Source: Paragorgia papillata
Taxonomy: Eukaryota; Cnidaria; Anthozoa; Scleralcyonacea; Coralliidae
Direction: 5' to 3'
Length of the DNA stretch: 64,000 nt
Assembly: GCA_035771165.1 (NCBI GenBank)
Contig: JAWNZC010000179.1
Location: forward strand, 606,501 to 670,500
The notes beneath the pieces were generated by a model. The model did not search any database, was not told the origin of the DNA, and worked only from the letters and a program-made list of their open reading frames with translations. This document shows, in pieces, positions 1 through 11,200 of the stretch; within the stretch, counting starts at the first letter, position 1, and the number at the start of each line of letters is the position of its first letter. A program made the position numbers and the translations under genes.

Positions 1-162
1 ATGAACATTTTGAACACCAAACGAAACTTGTTTATATTCAAGAGGTAAAACTAAGAACTTGAAAAAGACAATATGATTGTATATATCTGTTGCTGATGTT
101 ACTGTTTGAATTTTGTTTTGATATTGTTGTATCAGATGCTACTATTTTTTTAACCCAATACT

Positions 163-633
163 GCCATTTGTAGTTGAGCTTGCTAAATTAAGACGTTGTT
201 TCATCGTTTGAAACTCTGCGTTCATTGGACCCAACGTATTGTTTCCAAGGGCACAACGTGACGTTGCTACGGAGCTTTGACAGGGTTTCAATTAGTGATT
301 AATTTGTTATTCGCGATCGTGGCGAGTAGATATTATAAAAAAATGTCTAGTAAACGATTTAGCAAGGCCGGACGGACATATAATGTTGGGAAAGCTCTAT
401 CAGATGACTTAGGAGAAGCATTATTGATAAGATATTGGAAAACGGTGGAGAAAGAGCAACAGCGACGGTTATAACAAATTAATCACTAATTGAAACCCTG
501 TCAAAACTCCGTAGCAACGTCACGTTGTGCCCTTGGAAACACTACGTTGCGGTCCAATGAACGCAGAGTTTCAAACGACGAAACAACGTCTTAATTAACG
601 CAAGCTGCAAGCTCAACTGCAAATGGCGGTATA
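163..633. repeat. Long imperfect palindrome (MITE-like)
   Basis: The left arm (about 163-310, including CAAGGGCACAACGTGACGTT) is repeated in reverse complement at about 470-633. The spacer between the arms carries a short open frame that looks accidental. This structure suggests a non-autonomous foldback DNA transposon. No transposase is visible and I could not define a target-site duplication. Confidence 0.75.
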
Positions 634-657
634 CTTTTTACCTTGCCATTTGTTCTT

Positions 658-658
658 T

Positions 659-717
<59 letters not shown>

Positions 718-727
718 GCTGTTGTTG
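658..727. repeat. (GTT)n trinucleotide microsatellite
   Basis: More than 20 uninterrupted GTT units, decaying into GCTGTTGTTGTCG at the right edge. Confidence 0.95.
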
Positions 728-1061
728 TCGTGTGATATATTGTTTTCAGTGTGTCGTCTGTTGTTGTCAAAAATAAGTTAGTTAAGGCAAACAGAGGGAT
801 TATTACGTAAGGAAGGTTGTAGCCAAACAGAAATTGACCATCTTTTTAACAGCATTGTGTTACCTAACATCATATGTGGTCTATCAGTATTTATACAATA
901 CCCTAGTTGCTATGCGTGTTTTCATTGGTTGTTGGCCATGATCTATTAGAGGACAGACACATGGTCACGTCAGATCACGTCAGCTGACTTGCCTTTTTCC
1001 TTCTTCATGCCCCAAAATCCGGCACGAGTTTCGACAAAGACCTTTTAAATTTGTATTGTAT

Positions 1062-1250
1062 AAAACAAATAGATTCCATTTTTTTGTTGTCTGTTCAGTT
1101 ATAGATGCACAGAGGACGTCACAACGTGGTAAGAACATCAGTGACCCACTCGACTGCGTCTCGTGGGCCACTTTTTTGTTCTTACCACGTTGTGACGTCA
1201 TCTGTGCATCTATAACTGAACAGACAACGGCAAAATGGAATCTATTTGTT
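1062..1250. repeat. Inverted repeat with short loop
   Basis: About 85-base arms (containing GAACAGACAAC and ACCACGTTGTGACGTC) face each other around a roughly 20-base loop near 1147-1166. This would fold into a strong hairpin and is probably a small non-autonomous DNA element. Confidence 0.75.
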
Positions 1251-1267
1251 AAATGGTACAGGCCGTA

Positions 1268-1650
1268 CAGCTGATTCTGAATTGACAACGATTCAGTGCT
1301 TCTTAGATCGTTGCTATAAACGCAGATATACTTCGAAACGTGTGATGCATCATGGTACGCAACCTTATGGAAAACCAAGATAAAAAGATTATCAAGAAAG
1401 TAACAAGACTGAGTAATCATCCACTTTATCGTCTAATGCCACAAGTTAAACTAACTAAATACAACTTAAGAAATAAGTCAAGTCAACGCCCAAAAATAAA
1501 CACTAGCCGTTTTATTAACACTTTTATCAACCGAGTACATTTTAAATATAATATATTGCTTTAAATACCTTGAACCTTTTTTTTTCAAATTGTAACATAG
1601 GATATGTTCGTTTTACCCTATGATTTTATAAATAAAGACCTTTGAATTGA
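1268..1650 (+). mobile_element. LINE retrotransposon 3'-end remnant
   Basis: The + frames from about 1280 to 1562 read like the poorly conserved segment after the reverse transcriptase of non-LTR elements: a Cys/Arg-rich stretch, then LSNHPLYRLMPQV, YNLRNKSSQRPK and a terminal FKYNILL before a stop at 1562-1564. It is followed by an AATAAAGACCTTTGAATTG tail, typical of LINE 3' ends. The reading frame shifts near 1350, so the copy is dead. No reverse transcriptase catalytic motif is present. Family assignment is from general resemblance only. Confidence 0.5.
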
Positions 1651-2139
1651 AAGTTAGAGGTGTTTGTTGTTGCTCTATACTGTTATTATTGTCGTTGTTT
1701 TTACAGTAATAATATACATGACAAAATTACTGCATCCTGATTGGTCGAGAGGAGTGCAATTTCAATGTAATACAGTGCTGAAAAGGTGTAATACAGTACA
1801 AATTTCAATGAGTATTAACCATTCTGATTGGCTAATAAACAACTGGAAACTACAAGAAAGCCAATGAAATGCTTATGCGGATTTTGAAGGATGGTTTTTC
1901 CTCACGAGAAAATCCAATATGGCGACCAAAACATAGAGTTGTCGAATAACATTTCGATGAAATACAGAGTGAATTTTACTTTAATATTGTCATTAAAGTT
2001 CCTGCAAGAAGACTAGAAGAGGTTAGATGCTACGAGTAAAACGTTTTACGTATTTAGTGAAAAAAGCGAAGCAGTTTTTAACCCGATTTATGTAAACTTT
2101 GTAGCCGGAAGAACATTTGTCCAACATTTCATGTATATT

Positions 2140-2315
2140 ATTAATAAGTAATAGCATGGTTTCGAGTGCAATTTTGGAAAAACACGCACTCGTGAGTTTT
2201 TCAAAGACCTCAAATAGCACTCGTCCTTCGGACTCGTGCAATTTGATAGTCTTTGAAAAACTCACTCGTGCATGTTTTTTTTCCAAATTGCACTCGAAGC
2301 CATGCTATTATTATA
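2140..2315. repeat. Palindromic element
   Basis: AATAGCATGGTTTCGAGTGC at the left is mirrored by GCACTCGAAGCCATGCTATT at the right. The inner arms around AAAAACTCACTCGTGC also pair. It sits in the intron just left of the first kinesin exon seen. Confidence 0.8.
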
Positions 2316-2513
2316 CCTAGGATGCATGGTTGTGATGGTGAGTTGGTTGTGGCGGTGGTGGTATATAGTGATGACGTTGTTGTTGTTATACCCTTCCTGT
2401 TCCTGTTATGGTGGTTCTTGTTGTTCTGCTGTTGATATTACTTTAAATATTTCTGTTGCAATTAACTTATACTGTTACTGTGTTTGTGGCTTACTGTTAA
2501 TATTGTCTTCCAG

Positions 2514-5500
2514 GTATGTAAAGTACGTCACATGTTAATGTTACGCAACAAGCTCGCAGCCTCCGAGTGCGATATGGCAACAACCTTCGAATATACACAT
2601 CCAGAAAATCTTAACCCATCTTTCAATGAAGGAGAAAAGGAAGAGAACAAAACTATTCTCGAGACTGGAGAACATAAAACAGACGAAATTCATGGAATTC
2701 TGGATAAGGTACCATATTACTAGCAGCGTTTTTACTAAACATCAAGAAATCTTAAGACATGGTGTATAGTGCTACTCGCCTATTCTGGTTTAAAGTCAAA
2801 AACAGTCAAGTTTCCTATTATAAACTAAAGTTACCACAACACTTGTGGATATCTTTTAAAATAAGGTAAAAAGAAGAACTATATGTGTGGTTTGTACGGA
2901 AAAGTATTTGCCTGAGGTTTTCGTACAGACCGGGCGACGAAGGAGCGAGGTTTGTGCGATAAAACCGAGGGCAAATACTTTCCCCTACAGACCGAGCAAA
3001 CGAGGTTAATAAGCAATTTATTATATGGCTATTGGTTTATTTTTTCAAGTTTCGAGCGTTGTTTTCATCTTCGGAGCTTGCCGTTACCTTACCTGTTAGC
3101 TTTTTCGTGTCGCTTCTTGTTTACACCACTTTGGCTTTCATTTGCCGTGATTTTTAGGCAAACAGCTTTAAAGTAAACCTGTAGTAATGGTCCTAAACAT
3201 TTAGTTCTCTTTTTTTTTGTTTTCAAATCAACTCAGAAATTTTCGCGCCAAAACTTGCTACTCCGAGAAAAAGCGTAATGACCGTTCAGTCACATTTCGG
3301 TCGATGTCGTAGGATCCCGACCGCTCGGGAACCAATCAGCATGCATCGTTTTGCGTACGGACCCTACGGACCGGACCGGAAAACGAACCCAGCTATGTTA
3401 TAAGACTTACTATTCTTCTCATTCTTTTAGTGTGTACATTTATTAAAGTATTCCCGAGTGGAGTTATCCAAAGCGGATGTAAGTTGTACTATGAATAAAT
3501 CGATTGTTTGGAATCTAGTCACTTTTTGTTAGGTTAACTTTTCTTTTTTTAAAAAAGACTCCAGTTCCGGGATACGATAGCGCGGGACTCGCTGACGTCA
3601 GCAATCACATTGTTGGTATGGCAATAGAGATAAAAGAAATTGTCAAAAAGTAAGAATTGGTGGTTATGGTAGCTTTATATGAGTAGAGTAGAGTAGAGTG
3701 GAGTGGAGTGGAGTGGGGTGGAGTGGAGTAGGGTAGGGTAGGGTAGGGTAGAGTATAGTAGAGCAGAGTGTAGAGAGTAGAGAGTAGAGTAGAGTAGAGT
3801 AGAGCAGTGTAGAGTGGAGTGGAGTGGAGCATTATTTCGAGTCGATGGCGTAGGAAGTAGTTACCCAATCTCTAGAACACAAGACTCGTGTTACAAACGC
3901 GAATCTCTTCTTTGTTTTAGCGATATTATTTCCAAGAAAGGATATTTGCTTGTTTTGGAAGATGATTCATGTCGTTGGCGGAAGTTGTGGATGGTGAGTG
4001 GAAATATACGACAGACGTAATATTGAATGAATTTGATTTTTTTATCATTCTAACCAATACGTTCTCTCCTTAGGTAATCCGTCGACCATATGCCTATTTT
4101 TACCGTACCGATCAAGACCCAGTAAGTTGTTGTGTAATATCATGGCATTCACTTTTATCTATAATTGTGGTACCCTGCGAGCAGAGCCTTCTTTTCCTTA
4201 TTTCTTCGCTGAGAGAGAGGAAGAAAAGTAGGCTCTGCTGTATTCGTGTTTGGCTTCGTCCAAGATTTAGGACGAAGTAACCCGTTTAAGACCCGTTTAA
4301 CCGGTTCTCGTTTTGTTTTCTGCTCTGATTGGGACTGGGTTCTAGATTGTAACCAAGCAATGCGCAATGGAAACCAGTCACGAATACAGCAGAGCCTACT
4401 TTTCTTCCTCTCTCTCAGCTAAGAAATAAGGAAAAGAAGGCTCTGCTCGCATATAATTGTGGATGGATTATGACGAATAATGACTAGTTAATTTGACGAT
4501 GAATGCTTAACCTGAGCAACGCTGTAGAGCATTAAATATTTCTAAAAGATCTGGAGACTACGAAATTTTAATTAATGATATTTATAATTAATTAATAATT
4601 AATTCATTAAATTAATTAATTATTATTAATAATTAATTATTATTAATAAATATTAATAATTAAAATAATTGATTAGAATAGAATAATTGATAACTGTTTA
4701 ATTAAATAATTTTAGTTAGTTTAATTCTTCACCAGTTAATTAAAGTTTATTAATTAGCTAATTAATGTTTAATTTACTTAAGGCCTGGCCAAACGCTTTC
4801 AATATTTCATTCAACATCGTTTGAACATGTTCAAATTTCGTTCAACATCATTCAACAGGGTGGCCAAACGCTTTCAACATGTTGAATCACGGTTGAATTC
4901 AACAATGTTGAACGATGTTGAATGAAATGTTGAAAGCGTTTGGCCAGGCCTTTATAACAACGTAGCACAGTCTTCGGGCTAATAACATATATCAATCCAT
5001 TCTAGATCGTACAAAATATTGTGAATTTAAGTCATACAAAGATCTCATGTCAGGAAGATGACAAGGACCTGCAGGTAATCTAAGTCTTTTTTCAGTGTAG
5101 TATTAACTTGAAAAATTTACTCAATTTTTTGTGTTGATATCCTTATGTCTAGGAAAACATAGTTTCATTACAAGCCAAACATCGTGGATATTTAGTCAAA
5201 CCAGTGAATAAGAAAGAAAAGGACTTTCATCAATGGCTGTATGCCTTTGATCCGCTGCTAGCGGGAACAATTAGGTAATTATATATCTTTCTACAAAATT
5301 ATATTTGTTGATAAAAGAAAATTCTGCTTTGTCGGAGCACGCGTGGTACACACGTAAAAATCTCGCAGCTTGTCAACAGGATGTATTTGCAACAAACGTC
5401 TCGGTGTTTGGATATCCTGATGAAACACTCCTCCTCGTGTATGATATATTACTTCAAAAACTCATTAATAATTCATGAGGAAAACACAAAGGAAATCAGT

Positions 5501-7098
5501 AGCGTGTCTGTGGTTTGGATATCGGAGGAAGAAATTACATAAATTAAGCAAACTTTTACCTTGATTTTCTCTTAAAATACTGATTTGTTTGAGATGCTAT
5601 ATCATACACTCGGAGGAGTGTTTCATCAGGATATCCAAACACCTCGAAGTTTGTTCAAAAATCTCGGCTTCGCCTCGGTTTTCAACAATGTCTCGGTGTA
5701 TGGATATCCTGATGGAACACTCCTCCTCGTGTATGATATATTACGTAACAGCTTGCGCGTTTTTACGTGTGTACGTGGGGGCACTGAAGTTAAGCCTGGT
5801 CAAACCAGTCAGCTCTATATATAACTGGAGTGATATCTTTGTGGCGGACAATGTGCGGGCATGTAGGCCTGAAGTACGTATAGTTCCAGTCTTCTACGCG
5901 GTCTGGTCAAGTCTGATCTGGTCCAATCTCGTTCCCAGAGCCCACGTTCCCCACCCGGGAAACGAGAGACTCTGGGATAATCCGTTTCACATCGATATTT
6001 CATTGGCTGATGAACACAGTGAACTCTATATAACTCTTCTTCCGGATAACAAGAATCCTGTGATGGCGTGAACGGATTATCCCAGAGTCTCTCGTTTCCC
6101 GGGTGGGGAACGTGGGCTTTGGGAACGAGATTGGATCTGGTCAAAAGACCGCGTAGGAGACTGGAACTATACGTACTTCAGGCCTACATGTCCGCCATGT
6201 TTGGCTTCAATCTTTGCCTGGTCAATGACCAGCAGATATCACTCCAGTTATATATAGAGCTCACTGGGTCAGACGCAATCTCGTACCCAGAGCCTTCGCC
6301 CGCGCGCAAACGAAGCTATTATCATAGCGATCATATAAATACTAGAGGGGGCATTGGAGGGAAAATTTGGTAACCACATGGCAGCCGCCATTACCTATGA
6401 CATTTCAGTCAATTGGTTGGCAAATGTACTAGACCCAGTCCTTTGCCAACCAACGCGCCTAATGTTTGCCTCCAAAAAAATCCAAGATGGCGGCGTTCAA
6501 CTGGTTACCCGCGGTTGTCTGAAATTAAGATCGGATGCCCCCTCTAGTATTTATATGATCTCTATGGCTATTATCCCAGCGCCTTCGTTTGCGCGCGGGC
6601 GTGAGAAGGGTTTGGGAACGAGATTGGGTCAGACGGGGTTAGGATGTGTGATCACCTTGGCTCCATGTGAGTAGAGTTGTATGCCCAGCATATCCTCTCA
6701 TCTAGAATTACCAATAATCAGTAAGTGGTGCAATGGCCTACAATTAACAATAATTGTGAATTTTAAAGAACTAATTCCGGCTCAACCCCCCACTCCCAAC
6801 CTCGACCCCAACCTCGACCCCAACCTCTAAACCTTACCGTAACCACAACCCCCCTAAAACCTAAAAAAACGTCCCACCTCTCAGACCCAGACCACAGCAC
6901 CCCTACTGGTTTTTTAGTTATATGTAGTTTAACATCCCGCATGTGGGACAGAGAATTACCTACAATTACCAATTATTGGTAATTCAAGGCCGTTTCACAC
7001 TTACTGATTATTGGTAATTCTAGGGTACCATCAAAGACGTCTGAAGATTAATCTTAACTTAATTTTCTTATAGATCCAGACTAGCAAATCTAAACTAA
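2514..7098 (+). CDS. KIF1-type kinesin (kinesin-3), C-terminal part
   Basis: This is the 3' end of a kinesin-3 motor gene, the family that carries synaptic-vesicle precursors and other organelles along microtubules. The exons I see are 2514-2708, 3921-3993, 4074-4121, 5006-5074, 5153-5274 and 7074-7098 (TAA at 7096-7098). The first encodes a charged segment starting VCKVRHMLMLRNKLAA. The next four encode a PH domain, and the last adds a short tail. The match to human KIF1A/KIF1B is strong: KKGYLLVLED, RRPYAYFY, KHRGYLV, WLYAFDPLLAGTIR. All exons have AG/GT borders. The phase between 2708 (phase 0) and 3921 (needs two bases) does not close, so a small exon is missing between them. The motor domain and 5' end lie left of the window. 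KIF1A versus KIF1B cannot be decided. Confidence 0.85.
2885..3400. repeat. Foldback repeat, copy 1 (also at 34.96-35.43 kb)
   Basis: GGAAAAGTATTTGCCTGAGG near 2899 is mirrored near 2970 by GGGCAAATACTTTCCCC. The following 400 bases also match the block at 34,955-35,430 (shared AATTTTC-CGCCAAAACTT and GAGAAAAAGCGTA). It lies in the kinesin intron between 2709 and 3920. Confidence 0.7.
3676..3835. repeat. (GAGTA/GAGTG)n pentanucleotide microsatellite
   Basis: About 30 degenerate 5-base units (GAGTA, GAGTG, GGGTA). On the minus strand it mimics a Ser/Pro/Leu-rich frame with no coding meaning. Confidence 0.9.
3921..5274 (+). CDS. Kinesin-3 PH domain exons
   Basis: Four exons (3921-3993, 4074-4121, 5006-5074, 5153-5274) read DIISKKGYLLVLEDD, then VIRRPYAYFYRTDQDP, IVQNIVNLSHTKIS, and finally KHRGYLVKPV with HQWLYAFDPLLAGTI. 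Phases chain without a break. In KIF1 proteins this domain binds phosphoinositides on cargo vesicles. The conserved C-terminal helix with its Trp (QWLYAF) is present. The strand core lacks the usual family motif NSDKD and has RTDQD instead. Confidence 0.88.
4160..4462. repeat. Terminal inverted repeat element
   Basis: GCGAGCAGAGCCTTCTTTTC at about 4176 is mirrored by GAAAAGAAGGCTCTGCTCGC at about 4432-4451. Arms are about 85 bases and the centre is unpaired. Intronic in the kinesin gene; probably a MITE. Confidence 0.75.
4558..4780. repeat. AT-rich (TTAATTAA)-type low-complexity stretch
   Basis: Almost only A and T, dominated by TTAAT/AATTA words. No coding content. Confidence 0.8.
4781..4955. 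repeat. Palindromic element flanked by AAGGCCTGGCCAAACG
   Basis: The left end AGGCCTGGCCAAACGCTTTC is mirrored at the right by GAAAGCGTTTGGCCAGGCCT. Inside, GTTGAA/TTCAAC words repeat. A compact foldback element in the kinesin intron. Confidence 0.85.
5395..5745. repeat. Foldback element with repeated GGATATCCTGAT arms
   Basis: TTTGGATATCCTGATG followed by AAACACTCCTCCTCGTG occurs near 5410 and again near 5700 in the same orientation, and in reverse complement near 5600-5650. It lies in the last kinesin intron. Confidence 0.7.
5820..6660. repeat. Nested inverted-repeat cluster
   Basis: CCCAGAGCCCACGTTCCCC near 5935 is mirrored near 6097-6118, with GAGACTCTGGGATAATCCG on both sides. A second pair surrounds 6285-6625 (CCTTCGCCCGCGCGCAAACG against CGTTTGCGCGCGGGCG, and ATATAAATACTAGAGGGGGC against its complement). 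Two or more foldback elements appear nested. No gene seen. Confidence 0.65.
6701..7023. repeat. MITE-like element with CTAGAATTACCAATAATCAG ends
   Basis: CTAGAATTACCAATAATCAG at 6701-6722 is mirrored by CTGATTATTGGTAATTCTAG at about 7003-7022. Inside is a C-rich tract (ACCTCGACCCCA repeated) near 6790-6830. It ends about 50 bases before the last kinesin exon. Confidence 0.7.
7074..7098 (+). CDS. Kinesin-3 terminal micro-exon
   Basis: After TTTTCTTATAG the sequence supplies the last base of an Arg codon and then Ser-Arg-Leu-Ala-Asn-Leu-Asn-stop. KIF1A continues after LLAGTIR with Ser-Lys-Leu, so the join TIR-SRLANLN is plausible and in phase with the 5274 donor. It is very short, so the call rests on phase, acceptor quality and position. 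Confidence 0.7.
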
Positions 7099-7236
7099 CC
7101 TAACTTTTTATAGATAGCGTATTTTGAGATAATAAGACGTTATACGTTAATCTTGTATGAATTTATAATTAAATTATTTAATAGGAATTTATTCTAAGCA
7201 CAATCACTGAAAAGTTTATTTGTAATTCATAAGAAA

Positions 7237-7242
7237 AATAAA
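7237..7242 (+). promoter_or_regulatory. Polyadenylation signal for the kinesin gene
   Basis: AATAAA lies 139 bases after the proposed kinesin stop codon, followed by a T-rich stretch. The first clear hexamer downstream. Confidence 0.55.
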
Positions 7243-7279
7243 GTTATTTCTACAATGTTTTTATATAAACTTGAACTAT

Positions 7280-8130
7280 ATGCTAGTTATGTCTACCACA
7301 AACTTTTGCAGACTTTCTGATGATTTAATCTGAACAAACGTCCATGTATCGTCTGTCTATCAAAAGCTCCCACAATTGGCCATTTCCCAAAAGAGTTGAA
7401 GACTGGTGACGGGTTAGGATCGCTAGGGTACTTGGGATCGTTTGGAGGGACAGATTTCATGCTTCGTAGCGTAAGCACAATGAATCTGTCCCCTCAAACG
7501 ATCCCAAGAACACCAGCGCTCAATAATCTTTACCAGTCTTCAGCTCTTTTGGGAAATGGCCAATTAAGAAATCGTTCATGGTTTAGCGTGCGCCATCGAG
7601 TTATGGAGAGCACGAAAAAAGCGCAAGAGTTCTAGATATTTGAGTGCTCTCCAACTTCCCAAGTGCATCCATAACTCAATGGAGCACGCCAAACCATGAA
7701 CCATTTCTTTTATAACAGAGAATCAGACACAAAACAACGGAAAACAATATTTATTTCACTGATTAAAAATTAGTTTCTCATTACATTTGAAATTGCCGTG
7801 CTCCATCGAGTTATGGAGCACGCACGGTAGAAACGTCGTTGTATTCCATCTATGTTATAATAGATTTTCCTAAGATTAGAGTTTGTGGGACGTCCGTGTA
7901 TCGTCTGTCTAGTAATAGCTCCCAGCCTCCCACAATAATTCTCTAATTAGGATTTGAGTTTGTTGGACGGCCATGTATTCACCTCTCCACCGAAAGCTCC
8001 CACAATAATTATTTTACGATTTGAGTTTTGTGGGCGTGCATGTATCATATGTCTATCAAAAGCTTATGAAATGGTTGTCTGATGATTTGGGTTGGTCATT
8101 TTGTCTACCGCGCAACTCCGGGTGATCTCC
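7280..8130. repeat. Intergenic foldback repeats between kinesin and RTCA
   Basis: GGCCATTTCCCAAAAGAGTT near 7379 pairs with AGCTCTTTTGGGAAATGGCC near 7543. A second pair (GTTCATGGTTTAGCGTGCGC against GCACGCCAAACCATGAAC) spans 7575-7705. The words CCATGTATCGTCTGTCTA and AAAGCTCCCACAAT recur three to four times between 7300 and 8070. No gene seen. Confidence 0.6.
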
Positions 8131-8206
8131 CACAATTTTTGGAGAATTTAAAATTGACCAACAGGGAACAGCTGGGACATCATGGGATCACAAAAGAATT
8201 TGCAAT

Positions 8207-11200
8207 ATGGCGGATGGAAAGGCCATAGAAGAAATTGATGGAAGTATTTTAGAAGGAGTAAGAAAACACGGACATTATATTCAATATGATGTTTTTTTAC
8301 AACTCAATATCCTTCAAGATATCCTTAGACTTTCTATACTCTGTCTTAGGGTGGGCAAATACTACGAAACGCCATAACTTTTGGTTGTCTTTTGGGCCGT
8401 TCTGTCAGAGTGTTCAACATCCGAGCTGGTAGAAGCAACCCTGGATTACGACCGCAGCATGCGACAGGTACAATATCCATTCGTGTTGGATAACTTGGGG
8501 TTGTGCCTTTCTGAAATGTATGTCATTAGGACCAGCTGTGGCAGCCTGAAATTGCATCGTGCTTGGAAAATATTGTACGGTACTTCAGATTTGCAAATGG
8601 TCAGGGGCCGGGCTGAAGTTTCACATATATGTGTAAAGTACAGTACATATGTACATCACACTCTTATGAAGGGCTCTGCTCAAAGCATCAGTATTTCGTT
8701 ATCAAAAATATTCTTGGCAGTTCACCACCTTTTCACTTTGATTTATCCTAACACTGCCTATGCAGCGTTCTACTTTAATACAATTATACTTGTGAAATTC
8801 ATGAATAATTATTAATGAGGTTAAGAAGCAATCAAAACGTAGCATTCAAGTCACATGTATACGTCTGTAAATCCCAATAAAGATCATCTTTTGGACAAAG
8901 TGATCTGTATCAAAAGTGAAGAATACTAATTAGCCTTCTTGGTGATCTTTATCAAAAGTTATGAACACTAATTAGCTTCATTCTATTGTTTCATTTCACA
9001 AGTACGATAAAGCATTCGTGTCCGATCTGTATGGGGATTTACTTTGGCTTACCTGTGGCTCGCCTTGTAAATCCCCATACAGGTCGGCCACTCATGCTTT
9101 ATCTATTACATATAATATATAACAAATTAATGTATATTTTATATTATATACAATCTCAGCACAATGAGAAACTCATACTAGTTTCACTATTCTGAATTAT
9201 TTTCCATTTTAGGTCTGCATCTGGTTCGAGATATTTGCAAAGGCACCCTGGATGGAACCTCGACAGGTTCATCGTCAATTACTTTTCACCCTGGCAGAGT
9301 GACTGCAGGAACGTTTTTGGCTGATACAAAAACTGCTGGGTATTAAACATGGACCAGTCATAACGAATCTACAGTACAAGGGGGTGGGTGGTGGTAGATA
9401 TTCATGGGAGGGGGGGGGGGGGGGATTTTCAGGGGCATTCTAATGAAGGACACAAAAAGCAGTTCACAACCTTCTCACTTTGCCACAATAGCTGTATATT
9501 AAAAATACTGCCTATGCCGCTGCACTATACTTTTTATTTATACAGTAATATTATAATCTAGTTACATGTATTCTATTTTATTTTATTTTACTTACCGGTA
9601 CACAGAAGCACCAGTCTTCTCCTTCAAGTGTCTTTGCCCTGTTTGTTATACGCTTCATCAGAGTCAACCATGAAACTGAAAGGCGGAACCAATGCTGAAA
9701 TGGCCCCACAGATTGATTACATGACCCAGGTATTGACAGTAACATGATCATCACAGTCTAGAATGGTGAAAGCATAGGACATCTGTATGCACATTTGATA
9801 TTTTAAAGTTTGCAGAACTTTTAGATTATTTTTTTAAAATTTTAATTAATTAATTAATTAAATTAATGTATTTATTTAATTAATTATTTTGATTAATTAT
9901 TAAATTAATTGTTATTAATTAATTTTTTTTGCTGAAGGTGTTTCAGCCAGTGGCTGAAAAATTTGGTCTTAATTTTGAAGTGGATGTACTGAAGAGGTAT
10001 TTGTATATTAATTTGACTGTATCTCCATTTTATAAAATAACAGGTGTCCTACACATGCTCTGATTGGCTGAGAGCCATTTTCACTCAGAGTACACATTTG
10101 ATGTCATTTTCATTTTATATTGTACAGCGCATGCTTGACTTCACCTCGTGTTTCCATTGGGAATGGACATTTTTTCCAGTTGAAATTATGTCATTCGTGT
10201 TTCTAGCACAGTACAGACACACAAGCGATTTCTATTTGTTAAAGGGGATTGTCATTAAAAATTAAGTTTGTCTGATTTGAAAGAACTCATAAAATTGTAA
10301 TAGAAGATCCTTTACAACTTTTTCGTATCTTTCTTCATTTTCAAGATATTTCAATTTGTTTGATATGTAAATGAGATGGTCTCTGACGTCAGGAGTGGGG
10401 TAAAATATTTTCATACAGAGCAAAATCACTTACATATCTAACATGAAATGTTCAGCGTCGCAAGGAGTTTTTATGTGCACAGTTTCAAATGATTTCGCTG
10501 AACAAACTTAGAGATATAACTGGTTTTGCTACATGTGAAAATATTTTACCCCACACCTGACGTCAGAGACCATTCTTATACATATGAAACAAATTGAAAT
10601 ATCTTGAAAACGAAGAGAGATACAAAAAAGTTGTAAAGGATGTTCTATTACAATTTTATGGGTTCTTTCAAATTAGACAAACTTAATTTTTAGTGCTATT
10701 GCCCTTTATCATTATCTCATCCTGTCTTAGTCTGCTCTGCATTTTTCTAATCTCTTATACAGTACTTGCATTATTTGGTATTATGGTAATTAACTTATTT
10801 TCTTTTCCTACATGTAGAGGTTACTATCCCAAAGGTGGAGGAGAGGTCCATGTCGAAGTACAACCAGTTACTCAGTTAAGAGCTGTCAACATGTTAGATC
10901 CTGGGTCTCTTATTAAAATCAAAGGACAAGCTTTTGTTGCAGGAGCTTTGCCACTCAAGGTGAATGAATAATGTTATTAACCCATTCCTATAGATCTGAA
11001 CCAACCCAAAAGCCTTTTATTTTACTCTAACAGGTACAGACAATTTTACTCATTTTTGAAATAGTGTATAGTGGTGTGAATCTTAGCAATGACTTTTAAC
11101 CATTAAATTTAGGTTGCACAGCGAATGGCACAGGAAGCTACCAGACTACTGAGGAAAAATTATCGAGACATCCCCACCAATATTGAGGCTATAAAAGAAC

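Noticed and set aside
277..474. 65-codon open frame near the left end
   Set aside because: Lies in the loop and arm of a palindromic element; no family resemblance.
3431..3478. 48-base kinesin exon
   Set aside because: Good splice borders and open, but it has no clear kinesin similarity and does not repair the phase; left out of the model.
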